A model generated the notes under the pieces. It was not told the origin of the DNA. It did no database searches and was given only the letters and a program-made list of their open reading frames with translations. Positions 30,480-39,492 of a stretch of 64,000 bases of DNA are shown here, piece by piece; positions within the stretch are counted from its first letter, which is position 1; every line of letters starts with the position of its first letter. The stretch lies in assembly GCF_016862395.1 (NCBI RefSeq), contig NZ_BOMW01000034.1, positions 78,449 through 142,448 on the forward strand. Reading direction: 5' to 3'. The position numbers and the translations under genes were made by a program. The DNA comes from Actinoplanes siamensis. GTDB lineage: Bacteria > Actinomycetota > Actinomycetes > Mycobacteriales > Micromonosporaceae.

Positions 30480-32395
30480 CAGGCCAGAGCTCCCAACCAC
30501 GCGACGACGCCGAGGATCAGCGCCCCGAACAGGACCAGCGCCGCGGCGCCGGACAGGGTGGCCCGGTGCGCGCCGGCGAAGAGGCCGCCCAGGCCACGGG
30601 TCGCGCGACCGGCGCCCTGCACGGCCGCGTCCACGACCCGCTCGTCGGTGGCGGTGGCGACGCGGGCGAGCGCCTTCACCGGCCGTACGACGATCAGGCC
30701 TTGGATGTGGTCCAGATGGAACCCGGAAGCGAACAGCGGCCCGGCCCGGCCGAGCGCGACGGCCGGGTCCACGCCCGGCACCGCCCACCAGAGCCACCAG
30801 GCTGTCCCGGCGCCGGTCGCGAGCAGCAGCAACGGCAGCAGGACGGCGACGCCCAGGTGCGGGTCCGTCAGCTCCAGGGCGTGCCGGAAACCGGGGGCGA
30901 AGGCGGCCAGGCCGAGCAACGCGGCCGGGACCGCGAGCAGCAGGATCGGCCAGCGCATCAGCGGCGGCGGATCGTGCGGCACGGCCGGCCCGCGGTACCG
31001 GGCGTCGTCGAAGCCGATCTCCCAGTCCGGGCCGGCCGGGCCGTACGCCCGGGAAGGTCCGAAGAACGCCCGCAGCAGCAGCCGGGTCGCGTACCAGGCG
31101 GTGACGCCGACCCCGAGCAGCGCCGCGACCCAGACCAGCCAGGCGGCCCAGGCCGGCACCGTCTCGCCGCCGTCGGTGGCGTGCGCGGCAGCGGTCAGCA
31201 CGTTCTCCTTGGACCAGAAACCGGCAAGGGGCGGCACCCCGGCGAGCGCGCCCAGGCCGATCACGAACGACCAGAAGGTGGCAGGCATGTGCTCGCGCAG
31301 CCCACCCATCCGGGACAGGTGATTGGTGCCCACCGCGTGGATCACCGCGCCCGCCGCGAGGAACAGCAGCGCCTTGAACGCGGCGTGGGTCAGCAGGTGG
31401 AACAGCGCGGCGGCGGGCGAGCCGACGGCCAGCGCGCCGGTCATGTAGCCGATCTGCGAGACCGTGGACCAGGCCAGCACCCGCTTCAGGTCGTCCTGGG
31501 CGGTCGCGGACAGCGCGCCGAGCAGGATGGTGATCGCCGCCATCAGCGCCAGCGCCGCCAGCGCGGCCGGCGACCGCTGGAACAGCGGGAAGGTGCGGAA
31601 GACCAGGTAGACGCCGGCGGCGACCATGGTCGCGGCGTGGATCAGCGCGGAGATCGGCGTGGGGCCGGCCATCGCGTCCGGCAACCAGGTGTGCAGCGGG
31701 AACTGCGCGCTCTTGCCCGCCACCCCGGCCAGGAGCAGCAGCAACGCGGCGGTCAAGGCGCCCCTGGAGTAGTCGTGGGCCAGGACGCCGCTGAGCCGCG
31801 ACGTGCCGGCCTCCGCGATCAGGAACGCGATGCCGAGCAGGAAGCCGACGTCACCCACCCGGGTGACCAGGAACGCCTTCGCCGCGGCGGCCGGCGCCTC
31901 GGGCAGCCGGCGGTCGTGGCCGATCAGCAGGTACGAGCAGGCGCCCATCACCTCCCAGCCGATCAGCAGGCCGATCAGGTCGCCGGACGTCACCACCAGC
32001 AGCATCGCGCCGGTGAAGAGACTGACCTGGGCGGCGTAGGGCGCGTAGCGGGGATCGTCGTGCAGGTAGGTGACCGAGTAGACCTGCACGCACAGGGCCA
32101 CCGCGCAGACCGCGAGCGCCACGTAGAGCGCGGCCGGGCCGGCCGAGAAGGCCAGCGTGACCTCGATGCCGCCCAGGTTCGCCCAGCCGGTGCCGGCCTC
32201 CAGCGGCGCGCCGCGGCTCGTGCTGAGCACGAGCAGCACGATCGCGTCGATCAGCGCGAGCGCCGCTCCGGCGATGCCGATAGCGGCGGCGGCCCGCCGC
32301 GGTCCGCCGTCCGCCGGCCGCAGCGTCAGGCCGAGCAGGCCCAGGATCAGGGGTACGCCGGGAAGCAGCGTCCCGAACACGCCGGCGGCCGTCAC
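30479..32395 (-). CDS. nuoL: NADH-quinone oxidoreductase subunit L
   Basis: A 638-residue largest antiporter-like subunit, with the lateral helix at its C-terminus. Conserved parts are WEVMGACSYLLIGH (key Glu), GKSAQFPLHTWLPDAMAGPTP (key Lys) and HAAFKALLFLAAGAVIH. It starts at GTG 32393-32395, overlapping the nuoK stop (GTGA). An open frame continues upstream to 33001 but belongs to other genes. Confidence 0.95.
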   Translation of the reverse strand: MTAAGVFGTLLPGVPLILGLLGLTLRPADGGPRRAAAAIGIAGAALALIDAIVLLVLSTSRGAPLEAGTGWANLGGIEVTLAFSAGPAALYVALAVCAVALCVQVYSVTYLHDDPRYAPYAAQVSLFTGAMLLVVTSGDLIGLLIGWEVMGACSYLLIGHDRRLPEAPAAAAKAFLVTRVGDVGFLLGIAFLIAEAGTSRLSGVLAHDYSRGALTAALLLLLAGVAGKSAQFPLHTWLPDAMAGPTPISALIHAATMVAAGVYLVFRTFPLFQRSPAALAALALMAAITILLGALSATAQDDLKRVLAWSTVSQIGYMTGALAVGSPAAALFHLLTHAAFKALLFLAAGAVIHAVGTNHLSRMGGLREHMPATFWSFVIGLGALAGVPPLAGFWSKENVLTAAAHATDGGETVPAWAAWLVWVAALLGVGVTAWYATRLLLRAFFGPSRAYGPAGPDWEIGFDDARYRGPAVPHDPPPLMRWPILLLAVPAALLGLAAFAPGFRHALELTDPHLGVAVLLPLLLLATGAGTAWWLWWAVPGVDPAVALGRAGPLFASGFHLDHIQGLIVVRPVKALARVATATDERVVDAAVQGAGRATRGLGGLFAGAHRATLSGAAALVLFGALILGVVAWLGALA

Positions 32396-32751
32396 TCCTG
32401 CACCTCGTCCGCCAGCGGCACCTCGTCGATCGCCACGGCCTTCCGCATCCGGTAGTACTGCAGGACGATGGCCAGGCCGACGCCCACCTCGGCGGCGGCC
32501 AGCACGATCACGAAGAGCGCGAACACGCCGCCCGAGCCGGCCTGCGAGTTCGGGTTGGCCCACGCCTCGCCGGGGACGCCCACGAGCGCCGAGCGCACCG
32601 CGACGTCCGCGGTGACCAGGATCAGGTTCACCGCGTTCAGCATCAGCTCGACGGCCATCAGCACCAGGATCGCGTTGCGGCGGCGGATGACGCCGTGGAC
32701 GCCCAGGCCGAAGAGGGCGGCGGCGACGACGTACGGAATCGTCACGTGCAT
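32392..32751 (-). CDS. nuoK: NADH-quinone oxidoreductase subunit K
   Basis: A 119-residue three-helix membrane subunit. The conserved glutamates in MAVELMLNAVNL and in the third helix (LAAAEVGVGLAIVL) needed for proton transfer are present. The start is ATG 32749-32751, overlapping the nuoJ stop by one base. The C-terminal tail (about 20 residues) is acidic and slightly long for the family. Confidence 0.94.
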   Translation of the reverse strand: MHVTIPYVVAAALFGLGVHGVIRRRNAILVLMAVELMLNAVNLILVTADVAVRSALVGVPGEAWANPNSQAGSGGVFALFVIVLAAAEVGVGLAIVLQYYRMRKAVAIDEVPLADEVQE

Positions 32752-33299
32752 CAGGCCGGCACCTCCTCGTCCGCTTCCTCCGGGGTCTGCTCCGGCGCGC
32801 GGCGGGCGCCGATGTCGGGACGGGACAGCACGATCGCGCCGACCAGCGCGGAGAGCAGCAGGATGGAGAGCACCTCGAAGGGCAGCACCCAGGTGCCGAA
32901 GATCTCCCCGCCGATCCGCTCGGCGGTGCCCGGGTCGGCTCGCGGGTACTCGATCCAGCGGAACGCGTCGGCGAACAGGGCGGCCAGGCCGAACCCGACA
33001 CCGGCGCCGATCAGGGCGGACGGGCCGGCCGGGCGGTCCAGGCCGGCGCTCGCTCCGATCGGGGCGCGGGTCAGCATCACCGCGAACAGCAACAGCACGA
33101 CGACAGCGCCGACGTAGACCAGGACCTGCACCCAGGCGACCAGCTCGGCGCCGAGAACCAGGTACAGACCGGCGGTCGCGCCCAGGCTGACCACCAGGTA
33201 CAGGCCGGAGCGGACCAGGTGGGCGCTGGTGACCACCAGGGTGCCGGAGCCGACGGCGACGGCGCCCAGGGCGATCATGAGGACGTCCGCGACCGTCAC
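32751..33299 (-). CDS. nuoJ: NADH-quinone oxidoreductase subunit J
   Basis: A 182-residue membrane subunit with five helices. The pi-bulge helix GAELVAWVQVLVYVGAVVVL is conserved. It starts at GTG 33297-33299, overlapping the nuoI stop (GTGA). The C-terminal tail is acidic (EQTPEEADEEV). Confidence 0.93.
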   Translation of the reverse strand: MTVADVLMIALGAVAVGSGTLVVTSAHLVRSGLYLVVSLGATAGLYLVLGAELVAWVQVLVYVGAVVVLLLFAVMLTRAPIGASAGLDRPAGPSALIGAGVGFGLAALFADAFRWIEYPRADPGTAERIGGEIFGTWVLPFEVLSILLLSALVGAIVLSRPDIGARRAPEQTPEEADEEVPA

Positions 33300-33895
33300 T
33301 TGTCGCTCTCCTGGCGCGGCTCCCGGCGTACCGCCGCGGGTCTTGCGGTCTTCGCGGCGGTGGCCGCGCCCGGACCGGCGGCCTTGCGCGCCGCTGTCGC
33401 CTCCTCCTTGGAGGGCTCGCCGAGCACGTCGTGCGCCGGCGGCGGAGGCACCGTGCGCATCCACTCGCCCAGCCGGTCCTTGTCGTGCAGCAGCGAGAGG
33501 ACGTCGGTCTCCGCGTACTCGAACTCGGGCGTCCAGTGCAGCGCGTCGAACGGGCAGACCTCGACGCAGATCCCGCAGTACATGCAGAGGGCGTAGTCGA
33601 TGTCGAAACGGTCCAGCACGTTGCGCTGCCGGGCGCGCGCGGCGCCCGGGACAACGACCTCCTCCTTGTGCGAGTCGATGTAGATGCACCAGTCCGGGCA
33701 CTCCCGGGCGCACAGCATGCAGACCGTGCAGTTCTCCTCGAGCAGCGCGATCACGCCACGGGAGCGTGGCGGGAGCTCCGGCTCGACGTCCGGGTACTGC
33801 TGGGTGGTGGTCTTCCTGGTCATCGTCCTGAGCGTGACGGCAAGGCCATTGATCAGACCCTTGCCGGGCAGGCCGCGCTCACCGTCATCAGTCAC
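33296..33895 (-). CDS. nuoI: NADH-quinone oxidoreductase subunit I
   Basis: A 199-residue peripheral-arm subunit that carries clusters N6a and N6b. Both 8Fe ferredoxin motifs are intact: CTVCMLCARECP and CMYCGICVEVCP. I chose GTG 33893-33895, which gives the usual NuoI N-terminus (LPGKGLINGLAVTLRTM follows). The frame is open to 34009, but the extra 38 basic residues are not typical. The C-terminal 45 residues are Ala/Lys-rich. A 145-nt gap separates it from nuoH. Confidence 0.92.
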   Translation of the reverse strand: MTDDGERGLPGKGLINGLAVTLRTMTRKTTTQQYPDVEPELPPRSRGVIALLEENCTVCMLCARECPDWCIYIDSHKEEVVVPGAARARQRNVLDRFDIDYALCMYCGICVEVCPFDALHWTPEFEYAETDVLSLLHDKDRLGEWMRTVPPPPAHDVLGEPSKEEATAARKAAGPGAATAAKTARPAAVRREPRQESDK

Positions 33896-34040
33896 AAGGG
33901 CATATCCTGCCCGCTTCGTTCGAGTGACGCGAGGTCGACCCGGCCGTATCTTGGAGTAGCGTTCGCCCGCGGGTGTCGTCACCACCCCTCCCCGAGGCTC
34001 GGCGACCATGGCGATCAGCGATTTTCCGGGGCATCTCCGA

Positions 34041-35000
34041 TCAGGTCAGGGACTTCACCGCGACGGTGAGGACCAGCTGGGCCAGGGAGACCGGGACCAG
34101 GACCAGCCAGCAGAGGCGCTGCAGCTGGTCCTCGCGCAGGCGCGGATAGCTCACCCGGAACCAGATGATCACGAAGGACAGCGCGAAGACCTTCAGCAGC
34201 GTCCAGAGCCAGCCCAGCTGGTCGGCGAACGGGCCGTGCCAGCCGCCCAGGAACAGGACCGTGGTCAGCGCGGCGATCACGACGATGCCGACGTACTCCG
34301 CGAGCAGGAAGAACGCGAACCGCAGACCGGTGTACTCGGTCATGTAGCCGAACACCAGCTCGGAGTCGGCGATCGGCATGTCGAACGGCGGGCGGCGGAT
34401 CTCGGCCAGGCCGGCGACGAAGAAGACCAGGCCGGCCGGGGCCTGCCAGATCAGCCACCAGGGGCGCCACGCCTCGACGATGCCGGGCAGGCTGAGCGTG
34501 CCGGCCGCCATCGCGACGCTGGCCGCGGCCAGGACCAGCGGGAGCTCGTAGCCGAGCAGCTGGGCGGCGCCGCGCAGGCCGCCGAGCAGGCTGTACTTGT
34601 TGGCCGAGGCCCAGGCGGACATCAGCACGGCCACCACGCCGAACCCCAGGATCGCCAGGACCAGGAACAACCCGATGTCCAGGCGCTGGGCGACCAGGCC
34701 GTGCGGGCCGAGCGGGATGGTCAGGACGACGAGCAGATAGGGAAACAGCGCGACGATCGGGGCCAGCCGGAACACCGTGCGGTCGGCGCCGTGCGGGTGC
34801 ACGTCCTCCTTCTGGACGAACTTGACGCCGTCCGCGACGAGCTGGGCCCAGCCGTGGAAGGCGCCGGCGTACATCGGGCCGACCCGGCCCTGCATGTGCG
34901 CCATCACCTTGTGCTCGGCCTGGCCGACGACGAGCGGGAGGACCAGGAAGGCGACCATCACGGCGACGACCCGGACGAGAAGGTCCAGCCAGAGCGGCAT
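34041..35000 (-). CDS. nuoH: NADH-quinone oxidoreductase subunit H
   Basis: A 319-residue membrane subunit that forms the quinone chamber with NuoB and NuoD. Conserved features are GRVGPMYAGAFHGWAQLVAD, then VGFG-like LGFGVVAVLMSAWASANKYS and AEIRRPPFDMPIADSELVFGY (quinone-site acidic loop). The start is ATG 34998-35000. The nuoC stop overlaps it by one base. Confidence 0.95.
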   Translation of the reverse strand: MPLWLDLLVRVVAVMVAFLVLPLVVGQAEHKVMAHMQGRVGPMYAGAFHGWAQLVADGVKFVQKEDVHPHGADRTVFRLAPIVALFPYLLVVLTIPLGPHGLVAQRLDIGLFLVLAILGFGVVAVLMSAWASANKYSLLGGLRGAAQLLGYELPLVLAAASVAMAAGTLSLPGIVEAWRPWWLIWQAPAGLVFFVAGLAEIRRPPFDMPIADSELVFGYMTEYTGLRFAFFLLAEYVGIVVIAALTTVLFLGGWHGPFADQLGWLWTLLKVFALSFVIIWFRVSYPRLREDQLQRLCWLVLVPVSLAQLVLTVAVKSLT

Positions 35001-35623
35001 CAGTCGGTCCCCCCGGCCGCCCGCGACCGAGCCGGGCCCCACTCGCTCGGATCCGGCACGCCCGGTGGGCGCATCGGGGCACGCTTGGCCGGGCCGTGGT
35101 CGGACTCCCCCGGCTCCTTGGCGCCCGGCCACGGCTTCGCCACCCGGGAGGCCAACACGAACTCCTTGCGCAGCGGATACCCCTCGAACTCCGGCGGCAG
35201 CAGCAGCGGCCGCAGATCCGGGTGGCGGGCGAAGACGACGCCGAACATCTCGAACGTCTCCCGCTCGTGCCACGCGGCGCCCGGATAGAGGTCCACCAGG
35301 GACTCCACCTCCGGGTCGGCACGCGGCACCCGGGTGCGCAGCAGCACACCGTGCCGGCGGCGGGTGGACCAGAGGTGGGCGACGACCGAGAACCCCTCGT
35401 CGAGCTCGTCCACCGCGGACAGCCAGTCGAAGAAGTCGCAGCCCAGGGCACCCGGGTCGCGGGCGATCCCGGCGGCGTGCCACCAGCGGGCCACCGGCAC
35501 GTCGACGACCGCCCGGGCATGGCCGGGACCGCCGCCGGACAGCCCGGCGGTCACGTCGCCCGGGGCCGGATCGTCCGTCGCCAGCAGGTGAACCAGTCGC
35601 TCTCCGACCTCTTCGGGCGTCAT
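35000..35623 (-). CDS. nuoC: NADH-quinone oxidoreductase subunit C
   Basis: A 207-residue 30-kDa-type subunit. Conserved parts are CDFFDWLSAVDE, then WHERETFEMFGVVFARHPDL and LLLPPEFEGYPLRKEF. It is a separate gene, not fused to NuoD, and no nuoD follows; nuoH is next. I chose ATG 35621-35623; ATG 35630-35632 is an alternative. A -10-like TAGGAT lies just upstream, so a leaderless promoter is possible. It is 123 nt after the DUF2252 gene. Confidence 0.9.
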   Translation of the reverse strand: MTPEEVGERLVHLLATDDPAPGDVTAGLSGGGPGHARAVVDVPVARWWHAAGIARDPGALGCDFFDWLSAVDELDEGFSVVAHLWSTRRRHGVLLRTRVPRADPEVESLVDLYPGAAWHERETFEMFGVVFARHPDLRPLLLPPEFEGYPLRKEFVLASRVAKPWPGAKEPGESDHGPAKRAPMRPPGVPDPSEWGPARSRAAGGTD

Positions 35624-35746
35624 GACGGCCATCCTATGGTTCCGGGCCGGTCGGCAACCTGCCGCCGGGCACGCACGTGTGGTCGCCGGGACAGCCATCG
35701 CCGAGGACCGGTCGGCGCCCGCGCGGTTCATCCCGCGGTAGGCCGG

Positions 35747-37057
35747 TCAGAGGCCGGGGATGCGGCCGTTGCGGAACACGTCGACGAAGTCCTGGTGGTC
35801 CTCGCGGGCCTGGTCACCGTACTGGTGCGCGAAATCGACCAGGTGCCGTACGAAACCCGCCTCGTCCTTGTCGACGACCGCGACGATCGCCTCCTCGGTC
35901 GAGAAGTCGACCAGGTCGTGGCTGGACTCGTCGTCGGCGACCGAGTGCATCCGGGCCACCGCACGGCCCAGGTCGGCGAGCACGCCGGACAGCTCCTCCG
36001 GCTCGTTGACGTCCGACCAGTCCAGGTCCGCGGCGTACGGCGAGACCTCGGCGACCAGCTGTCCGACCCCGTTCAGCTCGGTGAACCCGAGCCACGGGTC
36101 GGCGTGCGCCTGCAGCGCCCGCTGCGACTCGGCGGTGCGGTGGCCCTGATGCCTGAAGTACGACCGGACCCGCTCGTCGTCGATCCACCGCGCCACGGCC
36201 GGGACCTGGGCCTGCTTCATGTAGATGACGACATCGTTCTCCAGCGCCTCGGTGTGCCCCTCCAGGAGCAGGTTGTACGACGGCAGCCCGGCCGAGCCGA
36301 TCCCCACGCCCTTGCGCAGTTTGATGTCCTTGATCCGGGTGGAGATCAGCCGTCCCGACTCGGGCAGCGACTCCAGGTACCGCTCGAACGCCTCGGTCAC
36401 CCGTGCCGCGGTGTCCGGGTCGACCTCGTGGACGCCCTCGCCCAGCGAGAACCGGCGGTCGTAGTCGTCGATCGTGGTCTGCGCGCCGAGCAGGTCGACG
36501 CGGGTGTTGAGCCGGGCCTCCTGGAGCACCCGGCGCAGCACCCCTGTCGCGTTCTCCAGCGTGATCGAGCCGATCGCGTCGTCGCCGCCCCGCGCGATCG
36601 CCCGCAGCTCGGTCAGGTAGGCCTCGGCGAACGTGGTGACCAGCGTGGTGATGTTGTCGTCGGAGAGCGCCTTGGAGTACCCGATCAGGGCGACGCTCGC
36701 GGAGAAGCGCTTCAGGTCCCAGGAGAACGGGCCGACGTACGCCTCGTCGAAGTCGTTGACGTTGAACACCAGCCGGCCGGAGGAGTTCATGTAGGTGCCG
36801 AAGTTCTCGGCGTGCAGGTCGCCGTGGATCCACACCCGGCTGGTCCGCCCGTCGAGGTAGCTGTCGTCACGGTAGTCGCCGGCCTGGTCGGCGTAGAACA
36901 GCGCGGCGCTGCCCCGGTAGAACGCGAACGGGGACGCCGCCATCTTCCGGAACTTGCGGCGAAACGCCGCCGGATCGATCGCCATCAGCTCGCCGAACTC
37001 CCGGGCGAGCACATCGACGATGAAGTCGGCACGAGACGCTTGGCTCATGCCGATCAC
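35747..37057 (-). CDS. DUF2252 protein inserted between nuoB and nuoC
   Basis: A 436-residue protein of the DUF2252 family, with an aminoglycoside-phosphotransferase/kinase-like fold. The catalytic-type motif HGDLHAENFG and metal-binding VNDFDE are intact, so it may phosphorylate a small molecule. The function of the family is unknown. It starts at GTG 37055-37057 (or ATG 37046-37048), one base after the nuoB stop, so it is co-transcribed and probably coupled to nuoB. It has no known link to complex I. Confidence 0.88.
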   Translation of the reverse strand: MIGMSQASRADFIVDVLAREFGELMAIDPAAFRRKFRKMAASPFAFYRGSAALFYADQAGDYRDDSYLDGRTSRVWIHGDLHAENFGTYMNSSGRLVFNVNDFDEAYVGPFSWDLKRFSASVALIGYSKALSDDNITTLVTTFAEAYLTELRAIARGGDDAIGSITLENATGVLRRVLQEARLNTRVDLLGAQTTIDDYDRRFSLGEGVHEVDPDTAARVTEAFERYLESLPESGRLISTRIKDIKLRKGVGIGSAGLPSYNLLLEGHTEALENDVVIYMKQAQVPAVARWIDDERVRSYFRHQGHRTAESQRALQAHADPWLGFTELNGVGQLVAEVSPYAADLDWSDVNEPEELSGVLADLGRAVARMHSVADDESSHDLVDFSTEEAIVAVVDKDEAGFVRHLVDFAHQYGDQAREDHQDFVDVFRNGRIPGL

Positions 37058-37058
37058 G

Positions 37059-37595
37059 CTAGACCGGCGGGGCCACCACGGGGGCCGTCAACGCGGCGGC
37101 GTCTCTGCTCAGGGGGTCGGGGCGGGGCACGCCGCCGGGCCCGGACTGCTCGGCGGCGATCTTCTCCTGAAGGCGGAGGATGCCGTGCAGCAGCGCTTCC
37201 GGACGGGGCGGGCAGCCCGGGACGTAGACGTCGACCGGGATGATCTGGTCGACGCCCTTGGTGACCGAGTACGAGTCCCAGTACGGGCCGCCGCAGTTCG
37301 AGCAGGAGCCGAACGAGATGACGTACTTCGGCTCGGGCATCTGGTCGTAGAGGCGCTTGATGGCCGGGGCCATCTTGTCGGTGACCGTGCCGGAGACGAC
37401 CATCAGGTCGGCCTGGCGCGGGCCGTGCGCGAACGGGATCACACCGAGCCGCATGAAGTCGTGCCGGCTCATGCTGGACGCGATGAACTCGATGGCGCAG
37501 CATGCCAGACCGAAGTTGAACACCCACAGGGAATAGCGGCGACCCCAGTTCAGCACGAAGCGGATGGGTTCTCCGAGCACTCCTGGTAGGGCCAC
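37059..37595 (-). CDS. nuoB: NADH-quinone oxidoreductase subunit B
   Basis: A 178-residue subunit holding the terminal N2 iron-sulfur cluster. All ligands are visible: FGLACCAIEF, GSCSNCGG and VPGCPPRPEA. The start is GTG 37593-37595. The C-terminal 25 residues are Ala/Pro-rich. Upstream there is no nuoA; instead a truncated transporter gene ends 10 nt away. nuoD, nuoE, nuoF and nuoG are also absent here. Confidence 0.95.
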   Translation of the reverse strand: MALPGVLGEPIRFVLNWGRRYSLWVFNFGLACCAIEFIASSMSRHDFMRLGVIPFAHGPRQADLMVVSGTVTDKMAPAIKRLYDQMPEPKYVISFGSCSNCGGPYWDSYSVTKGVDQIIPVDVYVPGCPPRPEALLHGILRLQEKIAAEQSGPGGVPRPDPLSRDAAALTAPVVAPPV

Positions 37596-37604
37596 CGAAT
37601 CAAC

Positions 37605-38030
37605 TTACTGCATCCGCGCGGGGCTCGGTCGGGTCGTCGGTGTGCGGGCGATCCGCGGCGCCAGGTACGCCGCGGAGGCCGACCCGCCGGCGAACGGCGC
37701 CGCGGAGGCGGCGGCGAACACCCCCGGGACTAGTCCGGCGACCAGTAGGAACGGGCGCCGGGAACCGCGCCGGTCCGAGATCCGACCGGCTAGCGGGTTG
37801 ACCAGTACGCCCCAGGCCTTCGGCACCGGCACGAGCAGGCCCGATATGCCGGCCGCGACACCGAGCGTGTCCGTCAGATGGGGCAGAAGTAACAAATCTG
37901 GCACGGTCCCGAAAGCCCCGGTGACCAGGGAGCCCAGGGCATATCCAGCCAAAACCCCCTGGGCAGGACACCCGGCCGGGTTACCACGGGAGGGGGACCA
38001 CCGGGCGTCATCGACGCGCATCGTAACCAT
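37605..38030 (-). pseudogene. Truncated MFS transporter (N-terminal fragment)
   Basis: A 141-residue frame whose first ~110 residues look like an MFS N-terminus: two or three transmembrane segments around YALGSLVTGAFGTVPDLLLL, then the loop signature GRISDRRGSRRPFLLVAG. It then drifts into low-complexity and stops, whereas MFS proteins are about 400 residues. Its missing part would lie where nuoB now begins. It starts at ATG 38028-38030. I infer a deletion or recombination junction. Confidence 0.7.
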
Positions 38031-38060
38031 GATCGGGCGTTGCCGCCTACGCTCGCTCGC

Positions 38061-39452
38061 ATGGGAAGCGTTGCGGCCGGCGTCGCCGCCAGCCATCCGG
38101 CGACCGCCCGCACCGGAGTGCGGATTCTCGAAGCGGGCGGGACCGCCGCCGACGCGGCGGTCGCCGCGGTGCTGGCCTGCTGTGTCGCCGAGACGATCTA
38201 CACCGGTCTCGGTGGCGGCGGGTTCGCCACCTACTTCGACGCGCGCAGCGGCGAGGTGACCTGCCTCGACTTCTTCGTCGCGGTGCCGGGCCTGGACGGG
38301 GACCGGAAACCGGAGCCGATGGTGGCGGTCGACGTGTTCTTCGGCGGGCTGCCACAGATCTATTCGATCGGCGGGGCCAGCGTGGCCGTGCCCGGGGTGC
38401 CGGCCGGCCTGGGCGAGGTGCACCGGCGCTGGGGCCGGCTGTCCTGGGCCGAGGTGGTCGCCCCGGCGGCCGGCCTGGCCCGGACCGGGGTGCTGCTGCC
38501 CGCGGCGCACGCCCGCACGCTGAAATCGTGCGCCCCGGCGCTGGCGTACGGCGACGGCGCGGCCTCCTACCAGCCCGGCGGCCGGCTGCTGGAGAGCGAC
38601 GAACTGCTCTTCCACCAGGGACTGTCGACCGCGATGGACGCGCTCGCCGCCGACGGTCCCGGCGTCTTCTACGCCGGGGAGTACGCGGAGCTGATGGTCT
38701 CCACGGTGCGGGCGGCCGGCGGCACGCTCGGGCCCGCCGACCTGGCCGGGTACCGGGTGGCCGAGGTGCCGGTGGATCACGCGACGCTCTCCGGTTACCG
38801 GGTCTGCGCCCGGCACGACCTGAACCGCACCGTGGACACCATCGGGGCCCTGCCGGCCGACCTCACCCGTCCCGGCCGGGCCCCCGAGGTCGCCTCGACG
38901 TTGCGCAACCTCGGGGCGCAGCGCCTCGGCGACACCACCAACGTCTCGGTGGTCGACGCGGAGGGCAACGCCTGCGTGATCACCACGACGCTCGGGCTGG
39001 GCGCCGGGGTCTGGCTGCCGGGGCTGGGGATAAACCTGAACTCCATGCTGGGCGAGGGTGAGCTGCTCACCGGGGAGCTCGTGCCGGGGCGGCGGATGTC
39101 GTCGTACATGTGCCCGCTCGTGGTGATCGGGCCGGACGACTCGCTGGCCGTGGCGGCCGGCTCGGCGGGGGCGTCGCGGATCCGGACCGCCCTGATCGAC
39201 ACGCTGCTCGGGGTGCTGGTGGACGGGCTGGACGTGGGCGAGGCGATCGCCCGGCCCCGCTTCCACGCGGTGGAGGACACCGTCCACGCGGAGCGCGGGT
39301 GCTCCCCCGCCGAGCTGGAGACGCTGCGGGCGGCGGGCTGGCAGGTGGTCGAGTGGCCCGACCTCAACCACTACTTCGGTGGGGTGACCGCGGTGGGCCA
39401 GGCCGGCGCCGCCGGTGACCCGCGGCGTGGCGGCGTCGGCCTGCTGCTCTGA
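38061..39452 (+). CDS. Gamma-glutamyltransferase family protein
   Basis: A 463-residue Ntn-hydrolase that cleaves itself into two subunits and moves or hydrolyses gamma-glutamyl groups, for example from glutathione-like compounds. The large subunit shows GTAADAAVAAVLACCVAE and GLGGGGFATYFD. The predicted nucleophile is Thr in GDTTNVSVVDAEGNACVIT, and the C-terminal SSYMCPLVV region follows. No signal peptide is visible, so it is probably cytosolic. The start is ATG 38061. It diverges from the truncated MFS gene. Confidence 0.88.
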   Translation: MGSVAAGVAASHPATARTGVRILEAGGTAADAAVAAVLACCVAETIYTGLGGGGFATYFDARSGEVTCLDFFVAVPGLDGDRKPEPMVAVDVFFGGLPQIYSIGGASVAVPGVPAGLGEVHRRWGRLSWAEVVAPAAGLARTGVLLPAAHARTLKSCAPALAYGDGAASYQPGGRLLESDELLFHQGLSTAMDALAADGPGVFYAGEYAELMVSTVRAAGGTLGPADLAGYRVAEVPVDHATLSGYRVCARHDLNRTVDTIGALPADLTRPGRAPEVASTLRNLGAQRLGDTTNVSVVDAEGNACVITTTLGLGAGVWLPGLGINLNSMLGEGELLTGELVPGRRMSSYMCPLVVIGPDDSLAVAAGSAGASRIRTALIDTLLGVLVDGLDVGEAIARPRFHAVEDTVHAERGCSPAELETLRAAGWQVVEWPDLNHYFGGVTAVGQAGAAGDPRRGGVGLLL

Positions 39453-39492
39453 CCCGGCATCCGCGCGGCGTCCCACGTCCGCGCGGGCTTGC

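Noticed and set aside
33896..34009. 38-residue N-terminal extension of NuoI
   Set aside because: Basic sequence not found in NuoI. The GTG at 33895 gives the standard length.
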